Below, one piece after another: positions 31,714 to 40,721 of a DNA stretch of 64,000 nt. A program made the position numbers and the translations under genes. Under the pieces are notes generated by a model. That model searched no databases and was not told where the DNA came from. It worked only from the letters and a program-made list of their open reading frames with translations. Origin of the DNA: an uncultured Dorea sp. (GTDB lineage Bacteria; Bacillota; Clostridia; Lachnospirales; Lachnospiraceae). How positions within the stretch are numbered: the first letter of the stretch is position 1; each line of letters begins with the position of its first letter. The DNA lies in contig CAMSTW010000002.1 of the NCBI GenBank assembly GCA_947063855.1, positions 1-64,000 on the forward strand, given 5' to 3'.

Positions 31714-32382
31714 ATGAAAGCATGCATATTTGACCTGGATGGGACGCTGACAGACACACTGGAATCTCTGACATATTCTGTAGGAGAGACGTTAAGGGAG
31801 ATGGGGCTTCCCGGGATAAGCGAAGACGAATGCAGAAGTTTCGTGGGCAACGGCGCAAGAGTCCTGATGGAGCGGGCTCTTAAGGCGGCGGGAGAAGAGG
31901 ATCTTACAAGGATTGACGAAGGGATGGAGAGATATGGGCGCATATTTGACGCCAACTGTACATATCATGTAACACCCTATGAAGGCGTAACCGGGATGCT
32001 TGAAAGGCTGCGTAAGATGGAGGTAAAGCTGGCGGTATTGTCGAATAAGCCTCATCGGCAGACGGTGAAGGTGGTCAGGGAGATATTTGGCGAAGGCGTC
32101 TTTGATTATGTCCAGGGACAGCAGGAAGGGATCCCAAGGAAACCGGACCCGGCAGGAGTGCACCGGCTGCTTGAGAAGCTTGAAGTAACGAAGGAAGAAT
32201 GTCTGTATGCAGGAGATTCTGAGGTAGATATCCGGACAGGAAGGAACGCAGGAGTACGAACGATCATTGCGGCATGGGGGTTCAGAAGCCGGGAAGAGCT
32301 TAAGGCTGCCGGAGCGGATACGATCATCGGCCGCCCGGAGGAACTGCTGCAGTTCGTGCAGAGAAGAGACGAAGACCAATAA
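31714..32382 (+). CDS. HAD-superfamily phosphatase (phosphoglycolate phosphatase-like)
   Basis: A 222-residue HAD hydrolase. Motif I is FDLDGTLTDT with nucleophile Asp8, motif II is LAVLSNKP, and the C-terminal acidic motif is LYAGDSEVDIRTGRNAG. The cap (residues about 15-80) is of the four-helix C1 type found in Gph/PgmB-like enzymes. It dephosphorylates small phosphorylated metabolites; phosphoglycolate or another sugar phosphate is possible. GGAGG lies 10 bases before ATG31714. It is coupled to the small acidic protein downstream. Confidence 0.85.
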   Translation: MKACIFDLDGTLTDTLESLTYSVGETLREMGLPGISEDECRSFVGNGARVLMERALKAAGEEDLTRIDEGMERYGRIFDANCTYHVTPYEGVTGMLERLRKMEVKLAVLSNKPHRQTVKVVREIFGEGVFDYVQGQQEGIPRKPDPAGVHRLLEKLEVTKEECLYAGDSEVDIRTGRNAGVRTIIAAWGFRSREELKAAGADTIIGRPEELLQFVQRRDEDQ

Positions 32383-32397
32383 GGGAGGACCAGGAAG

Positions 32398-32661
32398 ATG
32401 TATGAGTATGATGAAGATTGCCTGAAGGCCTTTATAAAGAATCAGGCACAGTTGTTTGATGAGCCGGTGGCCGAGACACTGGAGGAAGCAGAAGCATTCC
32501 TGGAGGATTGCATGGCTGCTGTTGTTGACAGTATCGAAGAGGTGAAGGAATTTCTTAAAGAGGAGGGGCTCGATGTGGACGGGATGTCTGATGAGGAGAT
32601 TGAAGAGGCGTCCGAGGTATTCGCGCTTCCGGGAGGCAGATATCTGATCGTAGAAGGGTAA
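32398..32661 (+). CDS. Small acidic protein, unrecognised
   Basis: An 87-residue, highly acidic, helical protein (DEPVAETLEEAEAFLEDCMA, then VDSIEEVKEFLKEEGLDVDG) ending in ALPGGRYLIVEG. The C-terminal segment looks like a conserved strand. AGGGAGGACCAGGAAG precedes the start, 16 bp after the phosphatase gene, so the two share a transcript that ends at the terminator. No function is known to me. Confidence 0.7.
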   Translation: MYEYDEDCLKAFIKNQAQLFDEPVAETLEEAEAFLEDCMAAVVDSIEEVKEFLKEEGLDVDGMSDEEIEEASEVFALPGGRYLIVEG

Positions 32662-32674
32662 TAAGTTTGTTTAT

Positions 32675-32712
32675 AAAAAAGCCGTAACTACCGGGTAGTT
32701 TCGGCTTTTTTA
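32675..32712. terminator. Bidirectional terminator
   Basis: AAAAAAGCCG...CGGCTTTTTT with ACTA/TAGT inside. It serves the phosphatase unit on the plus strand and the convergent membrane protein gene, whose last codons (stop at 32688) lie within the stem. Confidence 0.85.
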
Positions 32713-33123
32713 AGTGCATCCTCGATCGCGGTAATGATGATCTGGGAGGTATAGGGATTATCTTCGGAATACTGGATATTTTCCAGGGACTGATTCTTGT
32801 ATACTTGCTCTGCGATGTCTTCAATCGCCGGCTGAATAAGCGGGAACATGGTGGTCACGGTTTCATCCAGATTGGAGAAACGGATGGAGTTGATGTGGGA
32901 TTCGTCCACGGTTACTTCCACCTCCAGTGCGGTATTGTTCAGGGTGACTGTGGAGGTATAGACTCCCGGCATATATTTTTCTTCATTGGTTCTTGCTTCT
33001 TTATTCCCGGGAAGGAACATGAACATAAGCAGCAGGATCAGTATAACAGCCAGTGCGGCGAAGACTGCCGTGTAGATAATCTCCTTCATATGCAATACAA
33101 CGATTTTTGTTCTGGAACTCATA
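32688..33123 (-). CDS. Membrane-anchored FMN-binding-domain-like protein
   Basis: A 144-residue protein with an N-terminal transmembrane anchor (about 14-38, YTAVFAALAVILILLLMFMF) and an extracytoplasmic domain beginning YMPGVYTSTVTLNNTALEVE. The domain resembles the FMN_bind/RnfG-type fold (DG.Y.....V.V....I.S..), but I see no threonine motif for covalent flavin attachment. ATG33123 has AGGGGG upstream. It is monocistronic and convergent with the acidic protein gene. The assignment is structural guesswork beyond the anchor. Confidence 0.65.
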
Positions 33124-33203
33124 AAAAACCCCCTGTGCTGAGAATGATATATTTGCTTTCTATAATGTATGAGAAAACTGGTAAAAATATTCATGTCTTT
33201 TGC

Positions 33204-33232
33204 GTGACAAATCGGCTGTCAGCTAGTATAAT
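33204..33232 (+). promoter_or_regulatory. pth promoter
   Basis: GTGACA (33204-33209) and TATAAT (33227-33232) are 17 bp apart, 40 bp before pth. Confidence 0.65.
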
Positions 33233-33271
33233 ACAATCCGGACAGGATGCATATGGGAAAGGTGATGAGAT

Positions 33272-33856
33272 ATGTTTATAATAGCAGGTCTTGGGAATCC
33301 CACATTACAATATGAGGGAACCAGACATAATGTGGGCTTTGATGTCATAGATGCTCTCGCGGACAAATATAATATTTCTGTAGACTACAGGAAGAACCGG
33401 GCGTTCATCGGAAAAGGGATGATCGAAGGGCAGAAGGTAATCCTGGCCAAGCCTCAGACTTATATGAACTTAAGCGGCGAGAGTGTGAGGGGGCTTGTGG
33501 ATTATTATAAGATTGACGAGGAAGAGGAGCTTCTGGTGATTTACGATGACGTAAGCCTTGACGTGGGGCAGCTTCGCATCCGTAAGAAGGGAAGCGCGGG
33601 AGGCCATAACGGGATCAAGAGTATCATAGGGAATCTGGGGACGGATATATTCCCGCGGATCAAGGTGGGCGTGGGAGAGAAGCCAAAGCAGTATGATCTG
33701 GCGGATTACGTGCTGGGGCATTTCTCCAAAGCCGAGCGGGAGATCATGGAGGAAGGATATCAGAGGGCGGTCCATGCGGTCGAGACGATCTTAAGCGGCG
33801 GGATGGATCTGGCCATGAATGAATATAACAGGAAAGTAAAGCCGAAGGAGGCATAA
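33272..33856 (+). CDS. pth: Peptidyl-tRNA hydrolase
   Basis: A 194-residue enzyme that frees tRNA from stalled peptidyl-tRNA. Signature segments: IAGLGNPTLQYEGTRHNVGF with the catalytic His, KPQTYMNLSGESV, YDDVSLDVGQLRIRKKGSAGGHNGIKSI (split across the second signature) and FPRIKVGVGEKP. It precedes mfd by 3 bp, the order found in most Firmicutes. GAAAGGTGATGAG lies before ATG33272. Confidence 0.97.
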   Translation: MFIIAGLGNPTLQYEGTRHNVGFDVIDALADKYNISVDYRKNRAFIGKGMIEGQKVILAKPQTYMNLSGESVRGLVDYYKIDEEEELLVIYDDVSLDVGQLRIRKKGSAGGHNGIKSIIGNLGTDIFPRIKVGVGEKPKQYDLADYVLGHFSKAEREIMEEGYQRAVHAVETILSGGMDLAMNEYNRKVKPKEA

Positions 33857-33859
33857 GAG

Positions 33860-36800
33860 ATGCAAGCCCTGACCGTGCCATTGAAGGAGTTGGCAGAGTT
33901 TGAAGAGCTCTGCAAAAGAAGGATGAAGGATGTGGGGATGATACGGATCTGCGGATGTGTCAATTCCCAGAAGACACATATGATGTATGCGCTGAGCGAT
34001 GGCCCAAAGATCAAGGTCATCGCCTGTTCCAGTGAATCGAAGGCCAGGCAGATCTATGAGGAGTATCGTTTTCTGGACCCGCAGACATATCTGTACCCGG
34101 CGAAGGACTTGTTGTTCTATCAGGCGGATCTAAGGAGCAAGGAACTGACCAGACAGCGGATGGAAGTAATCCAGGCAGTCATCACGGGAGAGCCGGTGAC
34201 GGTGGTTACAAGCTTTGATGCGTTCATGGATACCCTGCTTCCAAAGGAAGTGATTAAAGAGCGCACGCTTCATATTACGAACGACAGTCCTCTTGATCTG
34301 GAAGATATGGCGGGACGCCTGACAGAGCTTGGATATGAAAGGGAGATACAGATCGAAGGGTGCGGGCAGTTTGCGGTAAGGGGCGGGATCCTTGATATCT
34401 ATCCTCTTACGGAGGAGATGCCGGTGCGCATAGAGCTGTGGGGGGATGAAGTGGATTCGATCCGGACTTTTGATGTGGAGACCCAGAGGTCTGTTGAGAA
34501 TCTGAAGGAGATCTGGATCTGTCCGGCGGCGGAATTCCCACAGGAAGGGGAGAGAGGCGTATCCTTTCTGGATTATTTCCCCGCAGACGAGACGCTCTTA
34601 TTTCTGGATGAGCCTGTCCGGCTGCTGGAGAAGGGACGGGGTGTGGAAGAGGAATTCATGGAAGCCTCTAAGAAGCGCGTGGAAAGCGGATATGAGATGA
34701 GCGAGGGGGAAGTGAAGCTTTACGGTACGGAAGAGATTCTGGAACGGATGAACGGATACAGCAGTATCGGGTTCTTTGCGCTGGACATGCGGTGCAGGGG
34801 GCTGGTGACGAGGGAGAGCATAAGCCTTGTGACGAGAAGCGTCAATCCCTATAACAGCAGTTTTGACGCACTGACCCAGGATCTTAAACGGCTGAAGCGC
34901 AACGGTTACAGGGTGGTTCTGCTGTCCGGCTCAAGGACCAGGGCAAAGCGGCTGGCGGAGGATTTAAGGGACTATAACCTGAGCAGCTTCTACAGCGACG
35001 ATATGGAGCGGGAGACGAAGCCGGGCGAGATCATGACGGCATACGGCTATGTAGCGGAAGGGTATGAGTATCCGATGCTTAAGTTCACGGTGATCTCGGA
35101 GACGGATATCTTTGGCAAGGTCAAGAAGAAGAAAAAGAGAAAACTCTATGAAGGAAGGAAGATTCAGGATTTTGCAGAATTAAAGCCCGGGGATTATGTG
35201 GTGCACGAGAACCATGGCCTTGGAATCTATAAAGGGATTGAGAAGATCGAGGTAGATAAGATTGCCAAAGACTATATGAAGATTGCCTATGCCCAGGGCG
35301 GGAATCTCTATATTCCCGCGACGCAGCTGGATCTGATACAGAAGTATGCCAACGCGGACGCCAAGAAGCCGAAGCTGAACCGCTTAGGAACGCAGGAGTG
35401 GAACAAGACGAAGAACCGGGTGCGGGGAGCGGTCCGGGAGATTGCGAGAGATCTGGTGAAGCTCTATGCCGCCAGGCAGCGGCAGGAGGGTTATGTGTAC
35501 GGGGAGGATACGGTCTGGCAGAGGGAATTCGAAGAGATGTTCCCGTTTGAAGAGACCGAGGATCAGCTCCTCGCCATAGAGGCGGTCAAGCGGGACATGC
35601 AGAGTACGAAGATCATGGACCGGCTGATCTGCGGGGATGTGGGCTACGGCAAGACCGAGATTGCGATCCGGGCGGCTTTTAAGGCTGTCCAGGAGGACAA
35701 ACAGGTGGTGTATCTGGTGCCGACCACGATCCTGGCACAGCAGCATTACAATACATTTCTGCAGAGGATGAAGGATTTCCCGGTACGGGTGGACTTGATG
35801 TGCAGGTTCCGTACTCCGGCCCAGCAGAAGAAGACGGTGGAGGATACGAAGAGGGGGCTTGTGGATATCGTTGTGGGTACCCACCGTGTTCTGGGAAATG
35901 ATCTGAAGTTCAAGGATCTGGGGCTTCTGATCATCGACGAAGAGCAGCGTTTCGGCGTGCAGCATAAGGAGAAGATCAAGCAGCTTAAGGAGAATGTAGA
36001 TGTACTGACTCTGACGGCAACCCCCATTCCAAGGACGCTCCATATGAGTCTGATCGGGATCCGTGACATGAGCGTTCTGGAGGAAGCTCCCGGCGACCGG
36101 CTTCCGATCCAGACCTATGTCATGGAGTATAATGACGAGATGGTAAGAGAAGCAATCGAGCGGGAGTGTGCAAGGCAGGGGCAGGTGTACTATGTCTATA
36201 ACCGGGTGGAGGATATCCAGGAGGTTACGGCCCATATACAGAAACTGGTGCCGGAGGTTACCGTGGAGTTTGCCCACGGGCAGATGCGGGAGCATCAGCT
36301 GGAGAAGATCATGTATGAATTCATCAACGGCGAGATCGATGTGCTGGTATCTACCACCATCATCGAGACCGGGCTTGATATCTCCAACGTCAACACCATG
36401 ATTATCCATGATGCAGACCGGCTGGGGCTGTCGCAGCTCTATCAGCTCAGGGGAAGGGTGGGGCGGTCGAACCGGATGGCTTATGCGTTCCTTCTGTACC
36501 GCCGGGATAAGATGCTCAAAGAGATTGCGGAGAAGAGGCTTGCGGCAATCCGGGAATTCACGGATCTGGGTTCGGGCTTCAAGATTGCCATGCGGGATCT
36601 TGAGATCCGGGGGGCAGGCAATCTTCTGGGAGCGGAGCAGCACGGACACATGGAGGCGGTAGGATATGACATGTACTGTAAGATGCTCAATGAGGCTGTC
36701 AGGCATCTGAAGGGAGAGATGGAAGAGGAGACTTATGTGACGACGCTGGATCTGAATATGGACGCCTATATTCCGGACGCCTATATTCCCAATGAGTATC

Positions 36801-37204
36801 AGAAGCTGGATATCTATAAGAGGATTGCCGCCATTGAGAATGAGGAAGAGAAGGATGATATGGCCGAAGAACTGACGGACCGTTTCGGGGATATTCCAAA
36901 GAAGGTGGAGAAGCTTCTGGATGCGGCGGGCTTAAAGGCGCTGGCGCACAGTGTGTATGTGACTGCAATCGAGCAGAAGGGCGACACTTATTATTTCAGT
37001 ATGTATGAGAAGGCGAAGATACGCTCCGAGAGGATTCCAAAGCTTCTGGAAGAGTTCAGGGGCGGGCTGTCGATCAGGACGGATACTGCAAGTCCCTGTT
37101 TCGTCTACGAGAGAAGGGTGAGAAATAAAAAGGAGAAGGGTGAAGATGCCCTTACAGTTGTGAAAAATGTGTTAATTGGCATCAGGGGATTGATTGAGCA
37201 ATAA
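33860..37204 (+). CDS. mfd: Transcription-repair coupling factor
   Basis: A 1114-residue protein, normal length for Mfd. Order: UvrB-like N-terminal module (1-330), RNA polymerase interaction domain (about 440-520, YVVHENHGLGIYKGIEK), superfamily 2 helicase with Walker A GDVGYGKTEIAIRAA and Walker B LLIIDEEQRFGVQHKEKIKQ, motif GRVGRSNRMAYAFLL, and the C-terminal TRCF domain. It displaces stalled RNA polymerase and recruits UvrA. It begins 3 bp after pth, so it is co-transcribed. Confidence 0.98.
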   Translation: MQALTVPLKELAEFEELCKRRMKDVGMIRICGCVNSQKTHMMYALSDGPKIKVIACSSESKARQIYEEYRFLDPQTYLYPAKDLLFYQADLRSKELTRQRMEVIQAVITGEPVTVVTSFDAFMDTLLPKEVIKERTLHITNDSPLDLEDMAGRLTELGYEREIQIEGCGQFAVRGGILDIYPLTEEMPVRIELWGDEVDSIRTFDVETQRSVENLKEIWICPAAEFPQEGERGVSFLDYFPADETLLFLDEPVRLLEKGRGVEEEFMEASKKRVESGYEMSEGEVKLYGTEEILERMNGYSSIGFFALDMRCRGLVTRESISLVTRSVNPYNSSFDALTQDLKRLKRNGYRVVLLSGSRTRAKRLAEDLRDYNLSSFYSDDMERETKPGEIMTAYGYVAEGYEYPMLKFTVISETDIFGKVKKKKKRKLYEGRKIQDFAELKPGDYVVHENHGLGIYKGIEKIEVDKIAKDYMKIAYAQGGNLYIPATQLDLIQKYANADAKKPKLNRLGTQEWNKTKNRVRGAVREIARDLVKLYAARQRQEGYVYGEDTVWQREFEEMFPFEETEDQLLAIEAVKRDMQSTKIMDRLICGDVGYGKTEIAIRAAFKAVQEDKQVVYLVPTTILAQQHYNTFLQRMKDFPVRVDLMCRFRTPAQQKKTVEDTKRGLVDIVVGTHRVLGNDLKFKDLGLLIIDEEQRFGVQHKEKIKQLKENVDVLTLTATPIPRTLHMSLIGIRDMSVLEEAPGDRLPIQTYVMEYNDEMVREAIERECARQGQVYYVYNRVEDIQEVTAHIQKLVPEVTVEFAHGQMREHQLEKIMYEFINGEIDVLVSTTIIETGLDISNVNTMIIHDADRLGLSQLYQLRGRVGRSNRMAYAFLLYRRDKMLKEIAEKRLAAIREFTDLGSGFKIAMRDLEIRGAGNLLGAEQHGHMEAVGYDMYCKMLNEAVRHLKGEMEEETYVTTLDLNMDAYIPDAYIPNEYQKLDIYKRIAAIENEEEKDDMAEELTDRFGDIPKKVEKLLDAAGLKALAHSVYVTAIEQKGDTYYFSMYEKAKIRSERIPKLLEEFRGGLSIRTDTASPCFVYERRVRNKKEKGEDALTVVKNVLIGIRGLIEQ

Positions 37205-37218
37205 AAAAAGGGTATAAT
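37190..37218 (+). promoter_or_regulatory. prsA promoter inside the mfd 3' end
   Basis: TTGATT (37190-37195) and perfect TATAAT (37213-37218) are 17 bp apart. The -35 box lies in the last codons of mfd. Confidence 0.7.
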
Positions 37219-37254
37219 AAAAAAGTTAACGTCACTAAGGAGGATATGATAGAG

Positions 37255-38349
37255 ATGAAGAGGAAGATATTGATGCTCGCCATAGCGGGAGCGCTGACAG
37301 TGGCTTCTCTTACAGGATGCAGTTCGTTTAAGGCAGAGGACGTGGTTGCGACAGTCGGAGATAAAGAGATCACGGCAGAGGTTGCCAATTTCTACGCAAG
37401 ATATGTACAGGCACAGTATGAGACGTACTATTCGGCGTATCTGGGAGAGGATATGTGGAATTCTGAGGCTTCGGAAGGAAAGTCATATGAGGAATCGGTC
37501 AAGACTTCTGTGTTGGAGAATCTTGAGGATATGATACTTCTGGAGAAGCATATGGATGAATATGAGGTCACGCTTTCCGACGAAGAGAAGAAGATGATCG
37601 AGGATGCGGCGAAGGAATTCGGCGAGGCGAATGCGCTGGAGGATAAGGAGAAGGTCTCCGGGTCTGACAAGGCTGTGAAGAGGGTTATGACGCTGATGGT
37701 GATCCAGCAGAAGATGCAGGATGCGATCCAGGCAGGCGCTGATACGGAGGTGTCAGACGAGGAAGCGGCGCAGAAGGGCATGCAGTATGTGTCTTTTCTT
37801 TATTCGAACACGGATGAGGACGGCAAGACTGTGGATATGACGGATGAAGAGAAGGAAGAGACGAAGAAGAAGGCGGAGAAGTTTGCAAAGGGCGCGAAGG
37901 ACGCCAAGGATTTTGAGGCCTATGCCAAGGAGCAGGAGCTGGAAGCCAAGAAGGCGACCTTCGATTCTGAGACGACGTCTCCGTCGGAGGATCTTATAAA
38001 GGCGGCGGATAAGCTTAAGGAAGGTGAAGTGACCGGCGTGATCGAGACGGATGCAGGGTGCTATGTGGCGAAGGTGACGACCATGCTTGACCGGGAGGCG
38101 ACCGATGCAAGGAAGGATACGATTGTGAGTGAGCGGAAGCAGGAATTATATACGGATACCTGCAAGAAGTGGAGAGAGGACGGAGATATCAGCGTACACG
38201 ACGATGTGTGGGAGAAGATCAGCTTCAAGGATGTCAAGGTTACGATGAAGGAAGAGGTAAGCGACCCGTATGCGAACGAGGTCCAGACGGATGACGTCGC
38301 CGAGGCGAAGGAAGAGGCTGAAGGCGGGGGAGACACAGAAGAAAAATAA
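37255..38349 (+). CDS. Peptidyl-prolyl isomerase-type foldase lipoprotein (PrsA-like)
   Basis: A 364-residue lipoprotein: a signal peptide with lipobox LTGC (Cys about residue 22), then the SurA/PrsA-like N-domain, and a parvulin-type region with VSFLYSNTDEDGKTVDMTDE, AKDFEAYAKEQELEAKK and KLKEGEVTGVIETDAGCYVAKV. It would assist folding of secreted proteins outside the membrane. It is strongly Lys/Glu rich with an acidic tail (about 345-364). AAGGAGG is 11 bases before ATG37255; an in-frame ATG37246 lies too close to it. Confidence 0.85.
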   Translation: MKRKILMLAIAGALTVASLTGCSSFKAEDVVATVGDKEITAEVANFYARYVQAQYETYYSAYLGEDMWNSEASEGKSYEESVKTSVLENLEDMILLEKHMDEYEVTLSDEEKKMIEDAAKEFGEANALEDKEKVSGSDKAVKRVMTLMVIQQKMQDAIQAGADTEVSDEEAAQKGMQYVSFLYSNTDEDGKTVDMTDEEKEETKKKAEKFAKGAKDAKDFEAYAKEQELEAKKATFDSETTSPSEDLIKAADKLKEGEVTGVIETDAGCYVAKVTTMLDREATDARKDTIVSERKQELYTDTCKKWREDGDISVHDDVWEKISFKDVKVTMKEEVSDPYANEVQTDDVAEAKEEAEGGGDTEEK

Positions 38350-38419
38350 GCTGCAGTCGGTCTGGCAGCATTCCGCAGATTGTGGGTTTGTCAAGTAAAA
38401 TGTGTGAATTATTTTTTTC

Positions 38420-38486
38420 GGCGGTCATATGACCGCCATATTTATTTATCATACTTGGGTTAATACCCCGCAGCTTGCTGCGGGGT
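38420..38486. repeat. REP-like palindromic repeats
   Basis: An 18-bp perfect palindrome (38420-38437) is followed 27 bp later by a 10-bp-stem hairpin (38465-38474 with 38477-38486). The segment around it reads, on the minus strand, as an EPPRSKLRGI-type peptide often mis-annotated in many genomes, which marks a dispersed REP or IS200-type repeat. The 38350-38574 gap holds no gene. Confidence 0.65.
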
Positions 38487-38574
38487 GGTTCATTTTTGAG
38501 ACAGCTTCCCTGCAGATTGGAACGCACATCTTGTGGAAAGCAGTTTTAGGACGGGTACACCTTCGAATGGTATC

Positions 38575-39021
38575 TTACTGCATAAAATCACTAAGAAGTT
38601 CGTTGACTAATTTGCCGTCAGCCTTGCCCTTTACCTTGGGCATCAGAACCTTCATGATCCGGCCTTTATCCTTGGCGGTCGGAGTCTCTATGCCGACTTC
38701 CGCCAAAGTTGTGGCGATCACATCCCGGATCTCGGTCTCCCCCATCAGCCTGGGCGCATACTGCTCTAATACAGCAAGACGGTTGGTGCATTCTTCGATG
38801 ATCTCCGTGCGGTCTGCCGGCGTCATCTCAAGGGCTTCCTTCGTCTGCTTGATCTCCTTTAGGACAACCTGGATCTCTTCTTCTTCGGTCAGGTCTGCCC
38901 GTTTGTCAATGGCTTTATTCTTAAGAGCCGAAAGCAGCATGGACAGGCTCTCCTTGGTCTCTTTGTCGCCGGCTTTCATGGCTTTGAACATGTCGGCGCG
39001 GACTTCTTCAATCTTACTCAT
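38575..39021 (-). CDS. yqeY: GatB/YqeY domain protein
   Basis: A 148-residue all-helical protein with the YqeY pattern: IEEVRADMFKAMKAGDKETK, SLSMLLSALKNKAID, LTEEEEIQVVLKEIKQ, PTAKDKGRIMKVLMPKVKGK and LVNELLSDF. It matches the tail domain of the GatB amidotransferase subunit, which contacts tRNA. Free-standing YqeY proteins have no settled function. It is usually linked to rpsU; here rpsU is not in the neighbourhood. AAGGAGTGATG lies upstream of the start. Confidence 0.92.
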   Translation of the reverse strand: MSKIEEVRADMFKAMKAGDKETKESLSMLLSALKNKAIDKRADLTEEEEIQVVLKEIKQTKEALEMTPADRTEIIEECTNRLAVLEQYAPRLMGETEIRDVIATTLAEVGIETPTAKDKGRIMKVLMPKVKGKADGKLVNELLSDFMQ

Positions 39022-39177
39022 ATGTCATCACTCCTTGTCTGTTTTGTACTATTGTACTCTATTTTCATTAGTTTCACAATCATTAATTCAATCAGGAAAT
39101 AACCTCATTCGCGCAATACCTATTGATTCGACGGTGCATTTTTGTTACGATGTGTTCAACAGAAAGGAAGTGAGCAT

Positions 39178-39633
39178 ATGGTAATACAGGACAGTTACAT
39201 CACAATTGCCTGGCTGGTACTTCTGATTATTCTGCTGATCGTAGAGATCATCACAGTGGGGCTTACGAGTATCTGGGCGGCCGGCGGCGCGCTGGCGGCG
39301 CTGATCCTGAATATTCTGGGAGTTTCACTCATGTGGCAGGTGATCGTGTTCTTTGCGGTGACCTTTGTACTTCTCTATTTTACAAGGCCGTTTGCGGTGA
39401 GGTTTATCAATACCCAGCGGGAGAAGACGAACTATGAAGGGATCATCGGCAAGACGATACGGATCGCGGAGACAGTGGATAATATCGGACAGACAGGAAG
39501 GGCGGTTGTCAATGGCCAGGAATGGACCGTGCGGGCAGAGAAGGACGACGAGATCCTGATGCCGGAGACTCTGGCGAAGGTAGTGAACATATCGGGCGTG
39601 AAGCTGATTGTAAGAAAGTATGAAGATGAATAA
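39178..39633 (+). CDS. NfeD-like membrane protein
   Basis: A 151-residue short NfeD: two or three membrane helices (residues 8-75, with LVLLIILLIVEIITVGLTSI and VIVFFAVTFVLLYF) and a C-terminal OB-fold (YEGIIGKTIRIAETVDNIGQ, VNGQEWTVRAE). Members pair with SPFH proteins in membrane microdomains, and the next gene 18 bp downstream is one. Lacks the ClpP-like protease domain of long NfeD. ATG39178 has AAAGGAAGTGAG upstream. Confidence 0.88.
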   Translation: MVIQDSYITIAWLVLLIILLIVEIITVGLTSIWAAGGALAALILNILGVSLMWQVIVFFAVTFVLLYFTRPFAVRFINTQREKTNYEGIIGKTIRIAETVDNIGQTGRAVVNGQEWTVRAEKDDEILMPETLAKVVNISGVKLIVRKYEDE

Positions 39634-39651
39634 GAATGAGGAGGAACGGGA

Positions 39652-40587
39652 ATGAGTAGTGGTATAGTTGGTTTGATTGTAGTGGTTGTAGTTGTTTTGA
39701 TTGTATTGATGCTTCTGATCTCATGTATTAAGATCGTGCCGCAGGCGAAGGCTATGGTAGTGGAGCGTCTGGGCGCCTATCAGGCAACCTGGAATACAGG
39801 TCTTCACTTCAAGGTGCCGATCATTGACAGGGTTGCAAGGCGGGTGGACTTAAAAGAGCAGGTGGTTGATTTTGCACCGCAGCCGGTGATCACGAAGGAC
39901 AATGTTACCATGCGGATTGATACGGTTGTTTTCTATCAGATCACGGATCCGAAGATGTTCTGCTATGGTGTGGCCAATCCAATCATGGCGATTGAGAACC
40001 TGACGGCGACGACGCTGAGAAATATCATCGGAGATCTGGAACTGGATCAGACACTGACTTCAAGAGAGACCATTAATACGAAGATGCGGGCGTCGCTTGA
40101 TGTAGCTACCGATCCGTGGGGAATCAAGGTGAATCGTGTAGAGCTTAAGAACATCATCCCTCCGGCGGCGATCCAGGACGCCATGGAGAAGCAGATGAAG
40201 GCGGAGCGTGAACGGCGTGAGGCAATCCTGCGTGCAGAAGGAGAGAAGAAGTCTACCATCCTCGTGGCAGAGGGTAATAAGGAGTCTGCAATCCTGGATG
40301 CGGAGGCCGAGAAGCAGGCGGCAATCCTGCGTGCGGAAGCACAGAAGGAAGCGAAGATCCGAGAGGCAGAAGGTGAGGCAGAGGCAATTCTTAAGGTACA
40401 GCAGGCGAATGCGGACGGTATCCGTTTCCTGAAGGAAGCCGGCGCGGACGAGGCAGTTCTTACAATCAAGAGTCTCGAAGCGTTTGAGAGGGCGGCAGAC
40501 GGTAAGGCAACCAAGATTATTATCCCGTCAGAGATACAGGGACTGGCAGGTCTGGTAAAGAGCGCCAAAGAGATCATGGGAGAATGA
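39652..40587 (+). CDS. SPFH/stomatin-family membrane protein
   Basis: A 311-residue protein with one N-terminal membrane segment (about 5-24), then the SPFH domain (IVPQAKAMVVERLGAYQATW, VPIIDRVARRVDLKEQ) and a long Ala/Glu-rich coiled coil (about 190-255, ILRAEGEKKSTILVAEG and repeats). It forms large cage-like oligomers and organises membrane microdomains, or modulates FtsH-type proteases. It is paired with the NfeD-like gene, an arrangement conserved from bacteria to archaea. Confidence 0.92.
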   Translation: MSSGIVGLIVVVVVVLIVLMLLISCIKIVPQAKAMVVERLGAYQATWNTGLHFKVPIIDRVARRVDLKEQVVDFAPQPVITKDNVTMRIDTVVFYQITDPKMFCYGVANPIMAIENLTATTLRNIIGDLELDQTLTSRETINTKMRASLDVATDPWGIKVNRVELKNIIPPAAIQDAMEKQMKAERERREAILRAEGEKKSTILVAEGNKESAILDAEAEKQAAILRAEAQKEAKIREAEGEAEAILKVQQANADGIRFLKEAGADEAVLTIKSLEAFERAADGKATKIIIPSEIQGLAGLVKSAKEIMGE

Positions 40588-40721
40588 TTGAACGGTACTG
40601 CCCGTTGGCAGCGGTACGAAGGATATTGCCGGTATAGTCTGGCCGGATATCCTGCAGACATGGCAGATGCAGGCAGAGGGACGGATGAGGACGGGCAGAT
40701 TAATATGAGAGGGGAGGCGGC

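Noticed and set aside
35384..36706. A 440-residue minus-strand ORF
   Set aside because: Antisense to the helicase part of mfd; same shadow composition.
38240..38527. A 95-residue minus-strand ORF containing EPPRSKLRGI
   Set aside because: It runs over the end of prsA and the REP-like hairpins and is a known type of false protein made by a dispersed repeat.
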